In this document: one piece after another, positions 12,402 through 26,490 of the stretch | Layout: the number at the start of each line of letters is the position of its first letter | Position numbering within the stretch: position 1 is the first letter of the stretch | NCBI RefSeq assembly: GCF_963662255.1 | Contig: NC_085046.1 | Location: forward strand, 140,631,762 to 140,695,761 | Direction: 5' to 3' | DNA length: 64,000 nucleotides | Source: Cinclus cinclus | Taxonomy: Eukaryota; Chordata; Aves; Passeriformes; Cinclidae | Translations under genes and position numbers: made by a program | Notes under the pieces: generated by a model | Told to the model about the DNA's origin: nothing | Databases searched by the model: none | The model's input: only the letters and a program-made list of their open reading frames with translations

Positions 12402-14750
12402 TAACACGTTCAGGACAGAATTTAAGTCTTGAGGGAGCAGAGGTTGCTTTAAAATCAGGTTTGGTTTTAAACCTATCTTAGCTTCGCTGCTATGAATACC
12501 ATCCATGTGGATTAATCCACAATTGTTCCGTATTTTGTCAAAACACTGTATTTAAACTGTATTAGGTATTGCAATTAGACTGCAAAGAACCTAAACAACC
12601 ACAAGGGACTCACATCTTTTTATGCCTAGTTCAATTAGTACGAAGGTGACTTCAGAAGGCTCAGAATTTACTGCTATATCTCTAGTTCTTTAACACCAGA
12701 GGTACCAGACCTACTGATGTCCATCCAGGTGCTTTCTTCAGCCAGGGGGATCTGCTGCCTTCCTGGAGGAATGCAAATGGAAAGTTTTAACTTTGCATGA
12801 AAAAGCAGCATTTTCTTTCCATTCCCATAGCTGCAGAGTTAACATATGGTATAAAGACAAAGATCTCACGATAAACAGAGGTGCCTTGCATAGACTGTGC
12901 ATTCAAAGCCATGGGTTTTTACATATACTACATTTACAGTACAGAGGGAGCAGAAAGTGAGTGCAGAAATGTAGAAAATAAGTTGTAAAGGCCTGGATAT
13001 AGAATATTTTAATTCTCACCCTGTTAGTGAAATAGTGGAGATAGATGAGTATCGACTACTATTTTCATTTAAATACAATTTTTCCATCCATCTAATAGAG
13101 CCTGCCTCTGAGAGTTTTTCTTTTCAATTCTGTCTCTCTGCATGCTCCTGATCCAGAGGCATTAAGCTTCTGATGGTTTTCAGAACTGTGCTTATCTTCC
13201 CAATTGTTTCATTGACAAAGTGGAATCTTCTGCTACTCTTTGGGGGAAATACGAAAATGAGTAATACTTTTCAATCCCGGAGAACTGTAACAACAATATT
13301 CATAAACTTGTTCAAAAATGCTGTTCAAATTTTGGTAACCAGATCACTTTTACAGTAGAAATGCATGCTTTCTATACATGGAAAGGCAGGACATGCAATG
13401 GGACTACAAACACCTGAAAAAAATGCCACGTGAAAAATAAATTTAAAAAAACTTTCTAGAGGCCAAACCTTTGAAACTTCAATTTGACATATTTCTGATT
13501 GTGTTATATATTGCATTTGATTTTACGTTTACACAGCTGGATTGCACCAGACTACAGAGACAGAGCAAAGAAGGAACACTGACCTCTGGCAAGAAAAGAG
13601 ACTTTATCTCTTTCCCAGCACTGCAGCCCATGTCACACTGTACAGATATTACAAAAGATGATTGCATCTGGATTATTCTTGGGGTGTTTTGACAGGACTC
13701 AAAACATTGCAGGTCTTTTCAGACACTGAAGGACAATGAGAGCAGGAAGTTTCTAATGTAGCCTTTAGGTATTTGCTGTATAGGAATTTTCACTCTACAG
13801 AGAGGTGCAAAGACATTATTTAAGTAGACAATATATATGAAAATACAAGTCATTACTTGTGTGTCAGGATTGACATGAGGGTTTAGCAGACTATAAATTC
13901 TTCTGTAGCCATCAGCTGTGGTTTACACCTTTTCAAGCCTTTAAACTATATTGAACAAATTGGAATAAAAATGTAATTAGAAGGACTATTCTGCAAGGAC
14001 AGGAAATTACCTAAGTAACCTAATAGGTTTATTCCATAATTTTTTGTTGGAGCTTTTATTTTATGAAAGAGGGAAATTTAAACCATTGGCTGAACTGACA
14101 CTTTAATTAATCAGACTGTCTACTTAACTCTGTTCAGTAGGTGGTGTACAGTAACTTTCATTAGTCCCTGACACTCCAGCAGAGCTTGAGAACCTGCTGA
14201 AACTCATATTTCTCACAATGTTCTGAAAAATGCAGAAGTTTCCCTGTATTTTCTTAGGATTTTTGCTGATAGCCTAGTTTTCTCCTAAAATTATTTATAT
14301 TATGAGAGACCAAACTAATAGGGATGGCTTATACACCAGCTGACAGAACTAGAAGGAAATTATTAAAAATATTACACAGAAAATTAGGTATGTGCAGCCT
14401 TAAAAACTGGAAGGCAGTTTATGTAGAAAGCAGCAGAAAAATGCCAAACATCCTTAAGAGAATTTCCACAAGTCCTTCTAGGAACTGCAGAGATGAGAGA
14501 AAAGTCTTTTTGTGGATATTGGCAGGAAATACTTTGCAGCCCTCATCCTATATAAATAATGGGTGTGCATTTAATAATTATATTCTTACAATAAGAGTAA
14601 TAGAATATTATTGAAGCAACTTTCTATTAAGTATGATTTCTCTGCCCAGTGTAAAGGTGAATATTGTTAGCTAAGGTGAGACCAAGATTTGAAGGTTGAT
14701 AATTGATTACATAAATTGCAACTATGCACAGTTTGTGTTTTAACTAGTTA

Positions 14751-14786
14751 AGTACTATATTTTTATATAAAGTACTATATTTTTAC
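14751..14786. repeat. Two-copy tandem repeat, 20-bp period
   Basis: AGTACTATATTTTTA occurs at 14,751-14,765 and again at 14,771-14,785, with a period of 20 bp. It is a simple local duplication. Confidence 0.75.
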
Positions 14787-17700
14787 CTATGCAGGTCAAA
14801 ATTTCTAGGTAACTTGCAGATAAATAGCCCCAGAGCGTACAAGCTACTTTTATTTTGCCTCAAATTTCTGAAAAACAAGTGGCTCCTCTAGTCCTGCTAG
14901 CCCAGCTAAGGGCTGACCCTATAGTCCTTTGTGTGCTGGCAAGTGGCGTAATCCACAGAGTATGAAACGCAAATGCTCACTCAAAAAGGAGCCCTGAAAT
15001 ATACTGACCATTTGATAAAATTCAAAATTCTATCTGCGGTCTAAAATATGAATGTAAGACAAGTTTAGGAGGTTAAATTACCATTATTTATTGCAATAGT
15101 GCAAAATGAAACACGTCTATTCTGTCTTTCAGGGTAAATGCTTTCAGAATATTTTACTCAGCTACAGTGTCCTCAGTCTAAGATGAATTGCACATATTTA
15201 AAAAAATACTGGGAAAATTATTAAAGGTTTGGAAAAATGCTGATTAATAGGAGACTTCAGAGACCAATTTATTCCCTATATTAATTGGAACTTCATGAGT
15301 TTAACAATAAGCATAGTCTCTAAGACACTTATTTTATAAAATAACATTTTCAGCACACAATAAAATTATACGGTACAGTCACAGCCATCCATGTATATTG
15401 AGGTATGGCAAATCTTGAAGCCAAAACTAGTCAGAATTAGAGTTTTATTTTAGCAGTGAAAATAATAACAACTGGAAAAACTTTCTGAAGGGTAATTTTC
15501 TACAGGATGGGATCTGCTTCCTATAATAATTAAGTGAAGTCTTACCTTAGTCAAGCTCTTAGTTCTGCTTAGACAATCTCTTAGTTCTTCTTTTGACTTT
15601 GAAGAGCCAAATATAGGTGCTTAGTGCAATTCCTCCCACAATTATATGGTTCACAACATTTCTTCAAATGAGTCCTGGAGCTTTTCACATTAAACATAAT
15701 GGAAAATTTTGATCTTTGTTCTCCAGTATTTGTGTTCTACTTGGAAAAGATAAAGATCAGTATATCCTTTGAGATCAAAAAAATGATTGTGTTGGTAAAT
15801 TGGGTGAGGTGAGAGCACTGAGCTGTTTCAGTTAGTAAACTGCATTAAAACATGTCAGGGGAAATGTATGAAAGAAGAGAAATATTCCAAAAGAGGGTCA
15901 GAAATGTTAGAGGAAAGTAGCATACATAGCTTACATTTATTGAGCCGATTTAGGTGTTAGGTGTTTTCTGTTTTATCTCTCCCAAAAAAGGACTAGGTGG
16001 TCCAAAATTTTCCCTGGTAGTTCCTGCTAACATCAGTGTAAAGCTACGACTGTCATCAGAAGGTACTTAAACATACTTCCAGGTGTGTAAGATTGCTTTT
16101 TGGGTCTATGAAAATGCTGAGCAGGGCAAGGGGTAGCTGATGTGCTGTGAGGAATGAGCAGCTCCAGCCCAGCTCTGGAGTCAGCTAACACATGGATGCC
16201 ATAAAGCACCTTTGCCCAGCACCTGCATCTGGCTGCTAAGTTCTGGGGTGGAGTATCACACCAAGGATATTATACCATTGCCTTTCTTTGAAACATGAAA
16301 GAAAGATAAAGGTCTCAAAGCCTTACAATAAGTTGGGTTAGGGCCTTGGAGACATCCACCACTTCGCAGTGTAAAATGGATGAGATGACCTGTAATGACC
16401 CCATCTTGATAACGTTCCACTGTGTCTGAGGCTGCTGTTCCCTCATGTTTTCCCTCACGCCTTATAAGAACATTGCCATTATCCACCTTGCCCCTTGATC
16501 CCGTTTACTTCTAATGAGCAAAGCTAATTACTCGCAGGAGATGAGAATTAAATACCACTGAAAGGGCAGCCCAAGCTGTTGTTCAGCCTGTTTACACATT
16601 CAGTGAAAGAGGTCATGAACAAAAGCTTTGTTACATCCCCCCAGAGGTTTCAGGCAGTTTGACATCACAGATTTCTCTGTTTTCCTTTTTTTCCCTTTTC
16701 ATCAGCCTCTTACTTTCTTTTGGGCTCTCACTTTCTACTCTAGACATCTTCCACCCACACTACTGTGTTGATATACTCAGCCTGGCTGTGCCTGATCCAT
16801 TACTTTAGAATGGCCCATGGCTGCTTTTCAGAGGCTTTCCCAAGTCCAGTTGCTACTGGCTGGTCCCCTCTTTTTCCAGAAGTAACCATGACAACTTGTG
16901 TTGAAGTCTTCAGTGCAATTTTCAATCACCATTCCCTAATTTCTTGATAATTAAGTTGCTGTTTGAAGCTGCCTTGTTGTACAAAAGCAAATACGATTAT
17001 ACACCATGATAATGTAACGACCCCTGTCAATAACTGTAAATTTTCACAGCCTGAACTCTTCTATGAAAATTCCATTTTGAAAATTACATGATGAGTTCTG
17101 TGAATATAAGTTAGGATGCCAATCAATCACATGATTCTATCACCTATATAGTTCTAAAGAAGGAAATAAACAGGTGGGAGATGCCAAAAATCCAGTGTCT
17201 TCCTGTAAAATTATTTGTATCCTCATTGTCTGGAAGCTTAAGGGTCATCTAAATCAGTGAATGAACTCTTTCCTGAACAGGGTCACATGTGCATATCCCC
17301 TCAAGTTAAAAAAAATTACCAATACCCAGAATAGATTAGAATCCACATTTAGATGTTTCCTGCTGAATAGCTGCTGTGCAGATTTAACTGCTGGATTAAT
17401 TAATTCTGAAAGTGGCAATGAATATTTAATTACTCTCTGTTTAAATTTCAGACTATTTCCATTGTTTTAGTGAGGTCATCAAAAGTTCTGTTGTCTACAA
17501 GCTTTATTTAACTGTGTGTAGAGGACATATAAATCCATTTAAAATAGAGGGATGTATGATCACTGAAAGATGAAGAAAGGAGCAGAAACAGGTGGTGTGT
17601 AAGATCATTATGATAGTTTGCACTAATATTTCATTCAGCAATGGGAAGAAAAAGCTATAGGAAGTTCACAGTAACTACAGAGATATAATAATCTCCAAAT

Positions 17701-20700
17701 GTGCAAGTGACTGTGAGATGCAAAATCCACTGTGAAATCAACTGGCGTTTTTAACATGTTTTAGGTCATGGTGGTATTGTTTTTAATTACCACTTAATTT
17801 CTGTGTGGATTAATAAGGAACAAAACGTTGAAAGTCTTGATTCCTCTTTCCTTTAACAAAAAGAAAATAACTTCCTAAGGATAAGAGGTACAAGGTAGAT
17901 AACTTTTATAGTAACTGGCCACTCACAGCAAAGAATTGGAATATGTATGTTATGCCTGCATGACTGACTCCTGTGCAGGTAAATAATGATGAGTTACTCC
18001 AGCCAACTGTTTCTAATATTGTATTCAACCTAATATCAAATCGGATGTAAGAGGAGGCAAAGAATTTGTTTGTAAAGAGAAACTTCTTCACACCCAGAAA
18101 ACCAGATGCAAATGAGAAATAAATCAGTAATGACCAAAAGCCAATGCATTGCAGTGTCTCAGGCAGCATAACACCCCGAGCTCCTTCCTGAAAAGCAGCA
18201 TTTTGTGTCAAACTAGAAACAATTGTCAGCGGCAGCTGGCTGAGTACAAGGCACAGCCTGATGTGCTGCTTTGCTGTCACTGAGGGTTCACTGCTGGCAA
18301 CCCCTGAGAGTGCTTGCTGTACCAGGTGGATGTACAGAGCAGTAGCACATGGAAAGAAGTCTTGTCTTGGCACTAAATTCCAAATGACTCAGTGAGGCTG
18401 ATGTCCAGCTGTTACAGGTAAGGAATTACTATTGCATGTATGTTATAATATTAGCATGTATTCTGTAAATGTTAGTATCTGTGATATTTTAGTACTTTAG
18501 GTGATAATTGTAACAAATTTTAGTATGTTTTTAAAGCAAACTAAAGAAAGAACCTGGTTTCCTTCCCAAATTTTGGATACACAGCCTTATCCAGGAGATC
18601 TGGACAAGCAACTGACAGAAGGAATTCTCCTAATCTCGTAGGCAGGGATAGAAAACTGTCAATATTCTTTGTAACAAAGCATGAGGTTCTGGACACTGTG
18701 TCTCAGCTCCATTCCCTGTATTCTCTTGATCTCCTCACCCCTTTTATTCCTGGGCTGTTGCTGGGAGAAGTGTTATAAAACAAGATGCAGGGTATGAAGT
18801 TTGTCTTGTGCAAGCCCTTAAGAAATTGCTCTGAAGCTAAAGAAGAGTCAGAACAAGATAAGACCTTTAGCAGAATGGTTATCAAAATTAAATGTGAAAA
18901 GGTTGGAAAAGAGAATGAACATTATGAGTCAGGAGTGAAGCCGAACACTAGTTATGAGCCACTTTCTATGGAAAGCAGGTTATTCCATACCTACCTCCTG
19001 TGGGTTTCTTGCATTCATGCAAAGATCAGGTAGCAATCACTGTTGGAGGTGAGATTTGTGAACTAGAGGGACAACAGGCCACATGAACAATGTCAGAGCC
19101 AGTGATTCTGGATTCTCTCATGTCCTTAGCCATTTGTTTGGAAGATGTTAAAGTGGATACACAAGCAAACAGTCCTGTTAATAAAGGAGAATGCTTGCTG
19201 CCATATGTCCCACATGTGAAATCCAGGGATTTGCCTTGCTTTTAAACTGCTTATATTTAACTTGAATTTTCCAGGAGCTTTGAAACCCATGGAGGAATGT
19301 AGTGCTGAAATATGCTGACCCTTAGACAGAGCAGTGCCACAGTTAAGAGTGGCTGAATTGTTCATGGCTCTGATCTTTTTAAATAAAACATAGGACAGAT
19401 CAGTCTTGCATCCATTCATTACCAACACAGTAGGCCACTATAATACTCTTGTTTTTCTCTTTTTGCTCTCAGTCTACAGCAAAGTGTCCTAGAATTACCG
19501 TCTTTACATATAGGGGATGAATAAATGTACAAAATTTGCATTTGGGCTTAAAAGATGCTACAAGTGAACATATATTTATTGATTTATTGACCTGTTTTCC
19601 TCATGTACTTTAATGCTGTACAGGATTTCTTTTCAAGAAGATTTTTCTTCTAAAAGAAATAACAGATGGGGAGGGAATAAATCACCTTTATGGGGGTTTG
19701 TGTATTACATAGGTATTTTTATTTGATAAACAAACAGAGGGTTTGAGCCAAGCTTTTAGGTGCCTGAAGGTAAAGAGGCTCAGTGGAGCTATGACACTTC
19801 TATCACTCAGCATAACGCTCCATAACCTTTCAGTTTATAGTCTAGTTTTAAAAGCAAAATGAACTGCAAGTTTATATTTCTATTTTTATTTGTTTATTTG
19901 CCTTATTCCATTGTCTTTTTATATGCTTGCACAACTACAAGAAATACACATCTTGTGTCAAAAAAACTTTTCCCCCAACAATGCTCCTCAATATCTAAGA
20001 CTGCTTGCCCATAAGAAGGACAGAGTCTGTCCTGCCTGGTTTATTCACAGCTGCTAATCAATGAAGCTATCAATTTTATTTTATTACTCTGCTTCAGTAT
20101 TGCCTGACCTCAGTGATCTTTTCCAGGCATCTGCCTCTTGCATTTCAGCTCTGTGCTGCCTCACCTCTTATTCCCTGCAGCCTACGTGATCTGGAACAGC
20201 AACACAAATTTTTACAATTTTGACCCTGCATCACGCTTGTATATTTTCTATCAGTCTCCTTAGTGTGGTTCATCTGCAGTTTTCCTTCTGGGCTTTACTG
20301 CCTGAGCTTCAGGTTTCCATAGACTATAAAGACGTAGCAGAGCAACCAGCTCAGATTTACGCATCTAGCTTTGAAGATATCCATGGTAGCATCTAAGTGC
20401 AGGTGTCTGTGCATAGGTGTCTGGCCTCCCAGTATTGTCAGGGAGGGATGCAGACACCTCTGGAAGACAATTCACTTGATTTAGCTTAGAGACTTGTTCA
20501 GTGAGGAGCTTAACCACACCCTGGTGGTTAAGGTGCCTGGGTATCTGCACAGACTGCAAAGGGAGTGACTATGACTTAAACGCTTAACTTCTAGATGCAT
20601 AAGCTTTAGCAGGTAGGTTTACTCAAAACCATCTGTAAAGCACAGATACTACTTGTCCTCAGATGCTTCTTTACTTTTATTGACTCTGTGGTTTCTACTG

Positions 20701-22831
20701 CAAAGCCTGGGTAGGATTTTAAACCTGCTCAGCAGTGTGCTTGTTCTTCAGGAGATGATGCTGAAGGACAGCAGGACATGCATGGACTCTCAGCTGGTCA
20801 GCTGAACTGTGTAGAAGGAGGGAACCTGCATTTTCTACCAGATGTCTCAGAAGGTAAATCCCACAGTCCAGAATAACTTCATCCATATTTATCCCATTCT
20901 TTTACACTCTTCACTCTCAATCCAGAATATAAACTGGTCTTGCCAGTACAAATTATTATCAGAACAACAACTGGTATTTTCTCAAAACTGTGCATTTTGG
21001 AGAGAAAAAGAAACAAATAGTCTTTGCACACAAACTGCAACTGAGGGAGAAGCAAGTACATTTCTTGAAATTTCTAGTCATGGTGCACCAGAAGAGCAAT
21101 CTGTTGATACCAAGTATTGCTATTTTCTATTGTATTGCCAATCACAAATGTGATTTTTAAGTGGTTTACACAATTATTGCTGTGGAGGGCTCCAGAGCAC
21201 ATTGTGTTTGGCAAATATATGTGGTAATTAGACACAGTGTTAAGAACTAGAGGCAAATGTTCATCCGTAGATGTACTGAGGATATGGTGTCCTCCAGAGA
21301 AGCAGCCTCCAAACTGGAGATTGCAGTGGCACTTAAAAGCACAAGTGGAATCATGAGCAGAAGTTTTGCTTTTGGCATTGCTACAAGCCACTTAAAGGAT
21401 CAGTTACATAACAACAGTTATACCAGTCATTGCAACACAATTTTTCCTGATTTCTGTCCCTCCCAATGCAAGATAATTGTGTGATTATATGAGAAGAACA
21501 AACTCTTCAAAATGTATGACAAAAAATGCACAGTGTCTTCACTTGTGTTCTTTGTGTATATTACCTCTTCCTCTTTGCAGTTCTATGAGCTTACTATACT
21601 CTCTTTTAAGTAAATACCTCCCAAGGCACAGAAACAAATGAACTTGTGATTTGAAACTTGGCAGTTTAACATTGCACATAATGCATAAAACCAGGATATG
21701 AGATGATTTTTTTAGAATATACAATCTGAGATCTAGTAATAGAAAAGGTCATTTTTTGTTAAATTGATAGTGCAGATCAGACAGCACAAAATGCATGTCA
21801 AGTGCCTCAGAACAGTAGAATGTTAGTTTGCCAACAGTAGAAAATGCCTTTGGTTCTTCACAGCAGAAAAATCTGAAGTTATTCCTTCCCCGGTTGTGTA
21901 TTTTCATTACCAAAGTGTGGTTGGCCACATAAATACAGATCTATAAATCTAGAAATACAGATACTTGATTTTGGGGGTAGAATACAAAAAAAAAAATTAA
22001 CACACCATAAACTGGGAATTGCTTAAGAGAATTAGCATCAAAATAGTTCAGTGGGTTTTTATTCCAATCCTGTCTTATTTTCTGCTTACCTATAGGTCTT
22101 GCTTACATTCAGTAAATGGAGGACACTGGTCACTTTAAAATGAGACTACAGACTGCACCTAAGTCAGAAGTTCCCTTACAAAGCTGTAGTACTTTGTCTT
22201 TACAAAACACCATTTAGGTTATGCTCCTGCTTTTATAATTCTTGGGGAGTTTGGGGCCTTTAAAGTACACGCTGTCAAAGTTCTAAAGGTTTTTATCATA
22301 GTCACAATGGCAAGAAATTTACATGAAGCAACAACAACAACAAAAAAGAATTATTGTGTAAACTTTAGACTTGAGCTCTCAAAAGCCCCACTTGTTACCA
22401 TGAGAATCATTAAAACTATTAATGATTGCCCAGATCAAAGTTTTACTCTATGTAAGGGGGATTGAAACTGTTTGCATATAGCTTTTAGATTTGCTTACCT
22501 CATCAAATTAAATGACATTAGGGGGATCCTCAGCACATCTAAGATCAGACAGCAATTGAGACACTGGAAGTTTAGGGCTGTGTATACTCTAATTTGAAGG
22601 TCAGAGGTACTTCGAGAGTAGCCTGGTGCCATGTGCCAATTTTGAATTTACATCTCTACTTGTAAGTATTGTTTATAGTCAAATGAATAAATTAAGGTTT
22701 TTAGGAGTGTTTTGAACAAACTGTGCCAGATTTCCAAACTGTCTATATAATGAAACTTTCCCATGTTAATGGATTTCTGAGTATGTTTAATCTAAAATAC
22801 AGATCTAAGACAGATCTAATGAAATCTCCAT

Positions 22832-22849
22832 GAGCTCTTGCAAGAGCTC
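22832..22849. repeat. Perfect 18-bp palindrome
   Basis: GAGCTCTTGCAAGAGCTC is its own reverse complement with no spacer. It lies in intergenic DNA with no associated gene. Confidence 0.85.
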
Positions 22850-23084
22850 TGTGCAACTGAAGCACAAGAAGCCAAGATTATCCAGAAATTTGCATTTCTC
22901 ATATAGAATATGAAGTTACACCTAAAGTATGTTACAGAACTTGTTTCAAATTCTACTTGTGCATGCACTTTACCTCTGGGCGTGTTCTGTCTTGTTTTGG
23001 AAGATCTGATTGAAACTTCTCTTTTTCCATCATGGTCTCAGCAAATAATCAGGTAGGGAATTGCTCAATAGCAGACTTAACAAT

Positions 23085-23104
23085 AAAAAAAAAAAAAAAA
23101 AAAA
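23085..23104 (+). repeat. Poly-A run (20 A)
   Basis: An uninterrupted run of 20 A follows a CAAT sequence. It could be the tail of an old retrocopy, but I see no recognisable coding sequence upstream of it, so it is listed as a simple repeat. Confidence 0.85.
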
Positions 23105-24451
23105 GCCTGTGTAGAATTCCTTTATTATCATAAAATGAAAGAGTAAAGCCTTGGCTCAGTACATAGAAAGATGTTCTATAAGGATCCAATTACACAGAAG
23201 TATAGAATTAATACCAAATAGGTAAAATTCTGTAGGCTGAAGTATGGGAGAACATGCACATATTAATGAGTATTTCATACATAATCATCTGTGTGGATTA
23301 AATTACAAGCAGTGTTTTTTTATTTGTTTTACTAGTTCAAAGTCTCCACAGAGGTCTCCTTGCTGCAGCTGCTGCAAATCTTGTGAGGAAATAAGAGAAT
23401 AAGGCCCTGACTTGGAGAGCTTTGTGCCAAAGGAGTCTGGCACTGACCATCCTATTGATAACCTTCATACCAAACCATTATGAAATGGTACTGACAAAAA
23501 TACACAGCAATTACGGAGTCACAGGTAAATTTTCCTCCTGCCATTCTGGAACACATTTTTATAGCACTTTATACTTCTGAAGAGGCAGATAAACACCAGT
23601 GTATTAATTCTCTCTGGAAGAAGGTACTTCCACTTTATTTTGCAAGCAGTGAAGACACATCACAGTGAATCAGTGATTTGAGATGCCCAGTTGCATCCAC
23701 TGCATGTGAGACTTGACTAATTTGATTCCCTTTCATCATCCTCTGCTGTGGCATTTCTGAGTCAGAAGCTTGCTGTGCAGCCCCATTGCTGGCTCCTGCT
23801 CTCCATGCTGGGAGCTGCAGTCTGTTTGCCAGTTGCATCCTAGAGCCCTTTCCCAGTCACAGCTGCTGCCAGGGGCAGGTGAGCTGCTCTGCAGTTAAGG
23901 GCTGTTCCCAGCAGTGCCCAGTGCCATCCAGCCCTTCCAGAAGCCAAAGCCCTCAGCTGTAGATTTGCTCCATGATCTGTGAGTCACGCTTACTTTGTGT
24001 GATCTGACACACAGGCACACAGCCCAGGCTGGGACAAGCTAATCCTGCTTTCAAAGCCATTGAAGTCCCACTGTAGGCCATGTGTCAAGCAGCCTGAGTT
24101 GGCTTTAAAGCCTTCTAAAAATGGCTGTTAAAAATTTAGTGAAAAGAGTCCAAGGCACTAAAGCTTTGTCCATCCAATAGCCCCAACTGAGTTTAAAATT
24201 GACAAAGCACCTCCCCAGTGTGCAATAGGTTTCAAAAAGTTAATAGTTGCAATTATATCTACGCTGAAGCCTCAGCTTTGCTGTAGTCCTATACAGAGCT
24301 CACTAGAGACCATCATCTCTCTGTAATAGCAAACAAAGATGTTGAGCACAAACATACAGTATCTTGTTTTGGGTAGATTTCAAAATATTTCCATTATTTA
24401 AGTGTGCTTGAAACTATGTATGTATGTAGGTTAGTGCACATCTTCTTTTAT

Positions 24452-24492
24452 CTTATTTATATATATATAATTATATATTTTATATATTTATC
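24452..24492. repeat. TA-rich low-complexity tract
   Basis: This is an imperfect (TA)n and TTTATA tract, likely a diverged dinucleotide microsatellite. Confidence 0.7.
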
Positions 24493-25683
24493 AATTAAAC
24501 TACTTCCTAAAACAATGATCAACTCACATGAAATCTTTTTTATCACCCCTAGAGAGGGTCAAATTGTTCTGGTCATGCAGACATTCTCTGTGCATGCTGA
24601 GAGGGGTCTTGTTAGCAGTGTGATCTCTACCTCTTTGCTAAAATCACCCCTCTCACCTGGTTACTCAGAATCCCGTAGCAAATTGAAATTCTAAAGCCCA
24701 TCTTCAGGCAGCCACCCAGCTACATCTCAGTGGGGCTTTCCTCAAAAGTGTGGCAGGTTACAGCACAGTTCCTTCTGGAGGTGATAAAGGGCAGCTCTCA
24801 TGCAGAGCCTAGCAGAGGAAAGCAGAGTTTAAGGAAAAGGGTGACAGAGAACAATGTGTTTTAGTGATTTCATTCATTTTTGGAGTCCTTATGGTTTCCA
24901 TTGTGGAGTGCACAAAATGAATCCCTTGCAAGACAGATACAGGCAAAGGAGGCCTTCTGTGGTTTTCAGCACAGAAAAATCATGATCTTAAAAGCTGTCA
25001 GCCCTGTCCAAAGAAAATACATGTTCACAGATACAAACAAAAAGGGTGCAGCATGCCTAACAGGGACACGCACAGCCAGGCCTTCTGATGAAAGTTTGGA
25101 AAATCCCCTCTTCTTTTCCCCATTTATCTTTTCTTTATCTGTCATATGTTATGCCTGTGATAATAATGAGGGAGATTTTGGGACTAAGAACATGTGTTAA
25201 CTCTTAATAGCGATTTTCCACTGGTGTTTTATTCTGTAGTCATGTGATGTTATTTGTAGACCATGAAGCTCGGAAGATCATATCCTCAACAAATGAGGGA
25301 GAAATCTGTACTATTTTACCAGGAACAAATGCTTCTATATGCTGATACTGGCATTTCACTACAGCTAAAGAAGCACAAGCTCAGAACAGTTTGTCAAATT
25401 TTGTGTCCAATGTAGCTGGTCTCTCTATTCTTCTTTAATTTCAAATTAAAGCCACATTGACCATTAAACACCTAGACCATTATGCAATCATTCAAAATAG
25501 CAAATTTGAAAGTTTGCATTACTTCATAAACTTGCAAAAATAGAAGTGATTTCAATGAAAATCAGTTGTATTAATTTTTTTTTCTAGATCCCAAGAGAAT
25601 TATCATACCAAATTAGTCTATACTAGTCAGATACTTAATCATCTTGTCCAGCAAAAATATATTGGTATCATATAATATACTGT

Positions 25684-26490
25684 CATTGCGATGGGATGAA
25701 TATTAATAAATACAAATGCAAGGTTCTGCACCTAGGATGGAAAAACACAAGGCACAAGTATAAACTGGAAGATCAGCCCTGAAGAAAGGGATCCAGGGTC
25801 AGCAGCAGCTCAAAAGGAACCAGCAGTGTGCCCTGACTGCCAAGAGGGCAAACCCCATCCTGTCACAAACATAGCATGAACAGCCAGGAAAAAGAGGTGA
25901 TTATCCTGCTGTGTTCATTCTTGTGCAGCCTCAGTTGGAGCTCTGTGTGCAATGCTGGGACCCACCAGTGAAGAAAGATGTGAAGGTCCTTGAATGCATC
26001 CAGGGGAGGGCAACAAATTGGTGGAAGGGCTGGAGGGCATGCCCTGTGATGAGTGGCTGAGGGCTCTGGGTTTGTCTGGTTTGGAGAAGTGGAGGCTGAG
26101 GGGTGACCTCATTGCTCCCTAACAGCTTCCTGAGGAGGGGAAGGAGTGAGGGAGGTGCTGAACTCCTCTCCCTGGGATCCAGTGATGTGATGGATCCTCT
26201 CCAGGGTTCAAAGCTGCCTCACAGTAGGAATAGACTGGATATTAGGAGGCAGTTGAATACAAATAAAGTGGTCAAATACTGGAACAGGCTTCCTGGGGAG
26301 CTAGCCAATGCCCCAAGCCTGTCTGTGTTAAAGAGGGATCCGGACAAAGCCCTTAACAATAGGTCTTAACTCTTGGTCAGCCCTGAAGTGGTCAGGCAGT
26401 TGGACTAGATGAACATTGTAGGTCCCTTCCAACCAAAACTGTCTATTCTACCCTATTTTACTCTGCTCTATTCTATTCTATTCTATTCTT
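25684..26490 (+). mobile_element. CR1 LINE 3' portion, plus orientation, with an (ATTCT)n tail
   Basis: This is a roughly 800-bp CR1 copy in sense orientation. It shows the blocks 'aatacaaatgcaaggttctgcacc', 'agcagctcaaaaggaacc', 'tggagaagtggaggctgagg', 'actggatattaggaggcag', 'ggcttcctggggagct' and 'tggactagatgaacattgtaggtcccttccaa', followed by a tail of TATTC units at about 26,466-26,489. The pentamer tail has replaced the usual ATTCTATG octamers, probably by slippage. The 88-codon frame inside it (26,103-26,369) is CR1 sequence and not a gene. This is the longest CR1 copy in the window. Confidence 0.92.

Larger units (their letters stand above)
12132..25683. other. Intergenic; no gene recognised
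   Basis: This is AT-rich DNA between the TMEM65 island and the CR1 at 25.7 kb. Open frames are short and mostly under 110 codons. The longest, 18,373-17,906 on the minus strand (155 codons), has no domain, no promoter island and no match that I recognise. The stretch holds an A-rich tract at 12.3 kb, a 20-bp tandem duplication at 14.75 kb, an 18-bp perfect palindrome at 22.83 kb, a poly-A run at 23.09 kb and a TA-rich tract at 24.46 kb. A modestly GC-richer patch lies at 23.74-24.08 kb. Confidence 0.7.

Noticed and set aside
17906..18373. 155-codon minus-strand frame
   Set aside because: It has no family resemblance and no promoter or conserved motif. It is noted as an unproven open frame only.
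23085..23104. Retrocopied pseudogene marked by a 20-A tail
   Set aside because: No coding remnant is recognisable upstream and no clear flanking duplication is visible.
25684..26490. Possible gene from the 88-codon frame at 26,103-26,369
   Set aside because: It is the 3' region of a CR1 element, downstream of the CR1 coding part.
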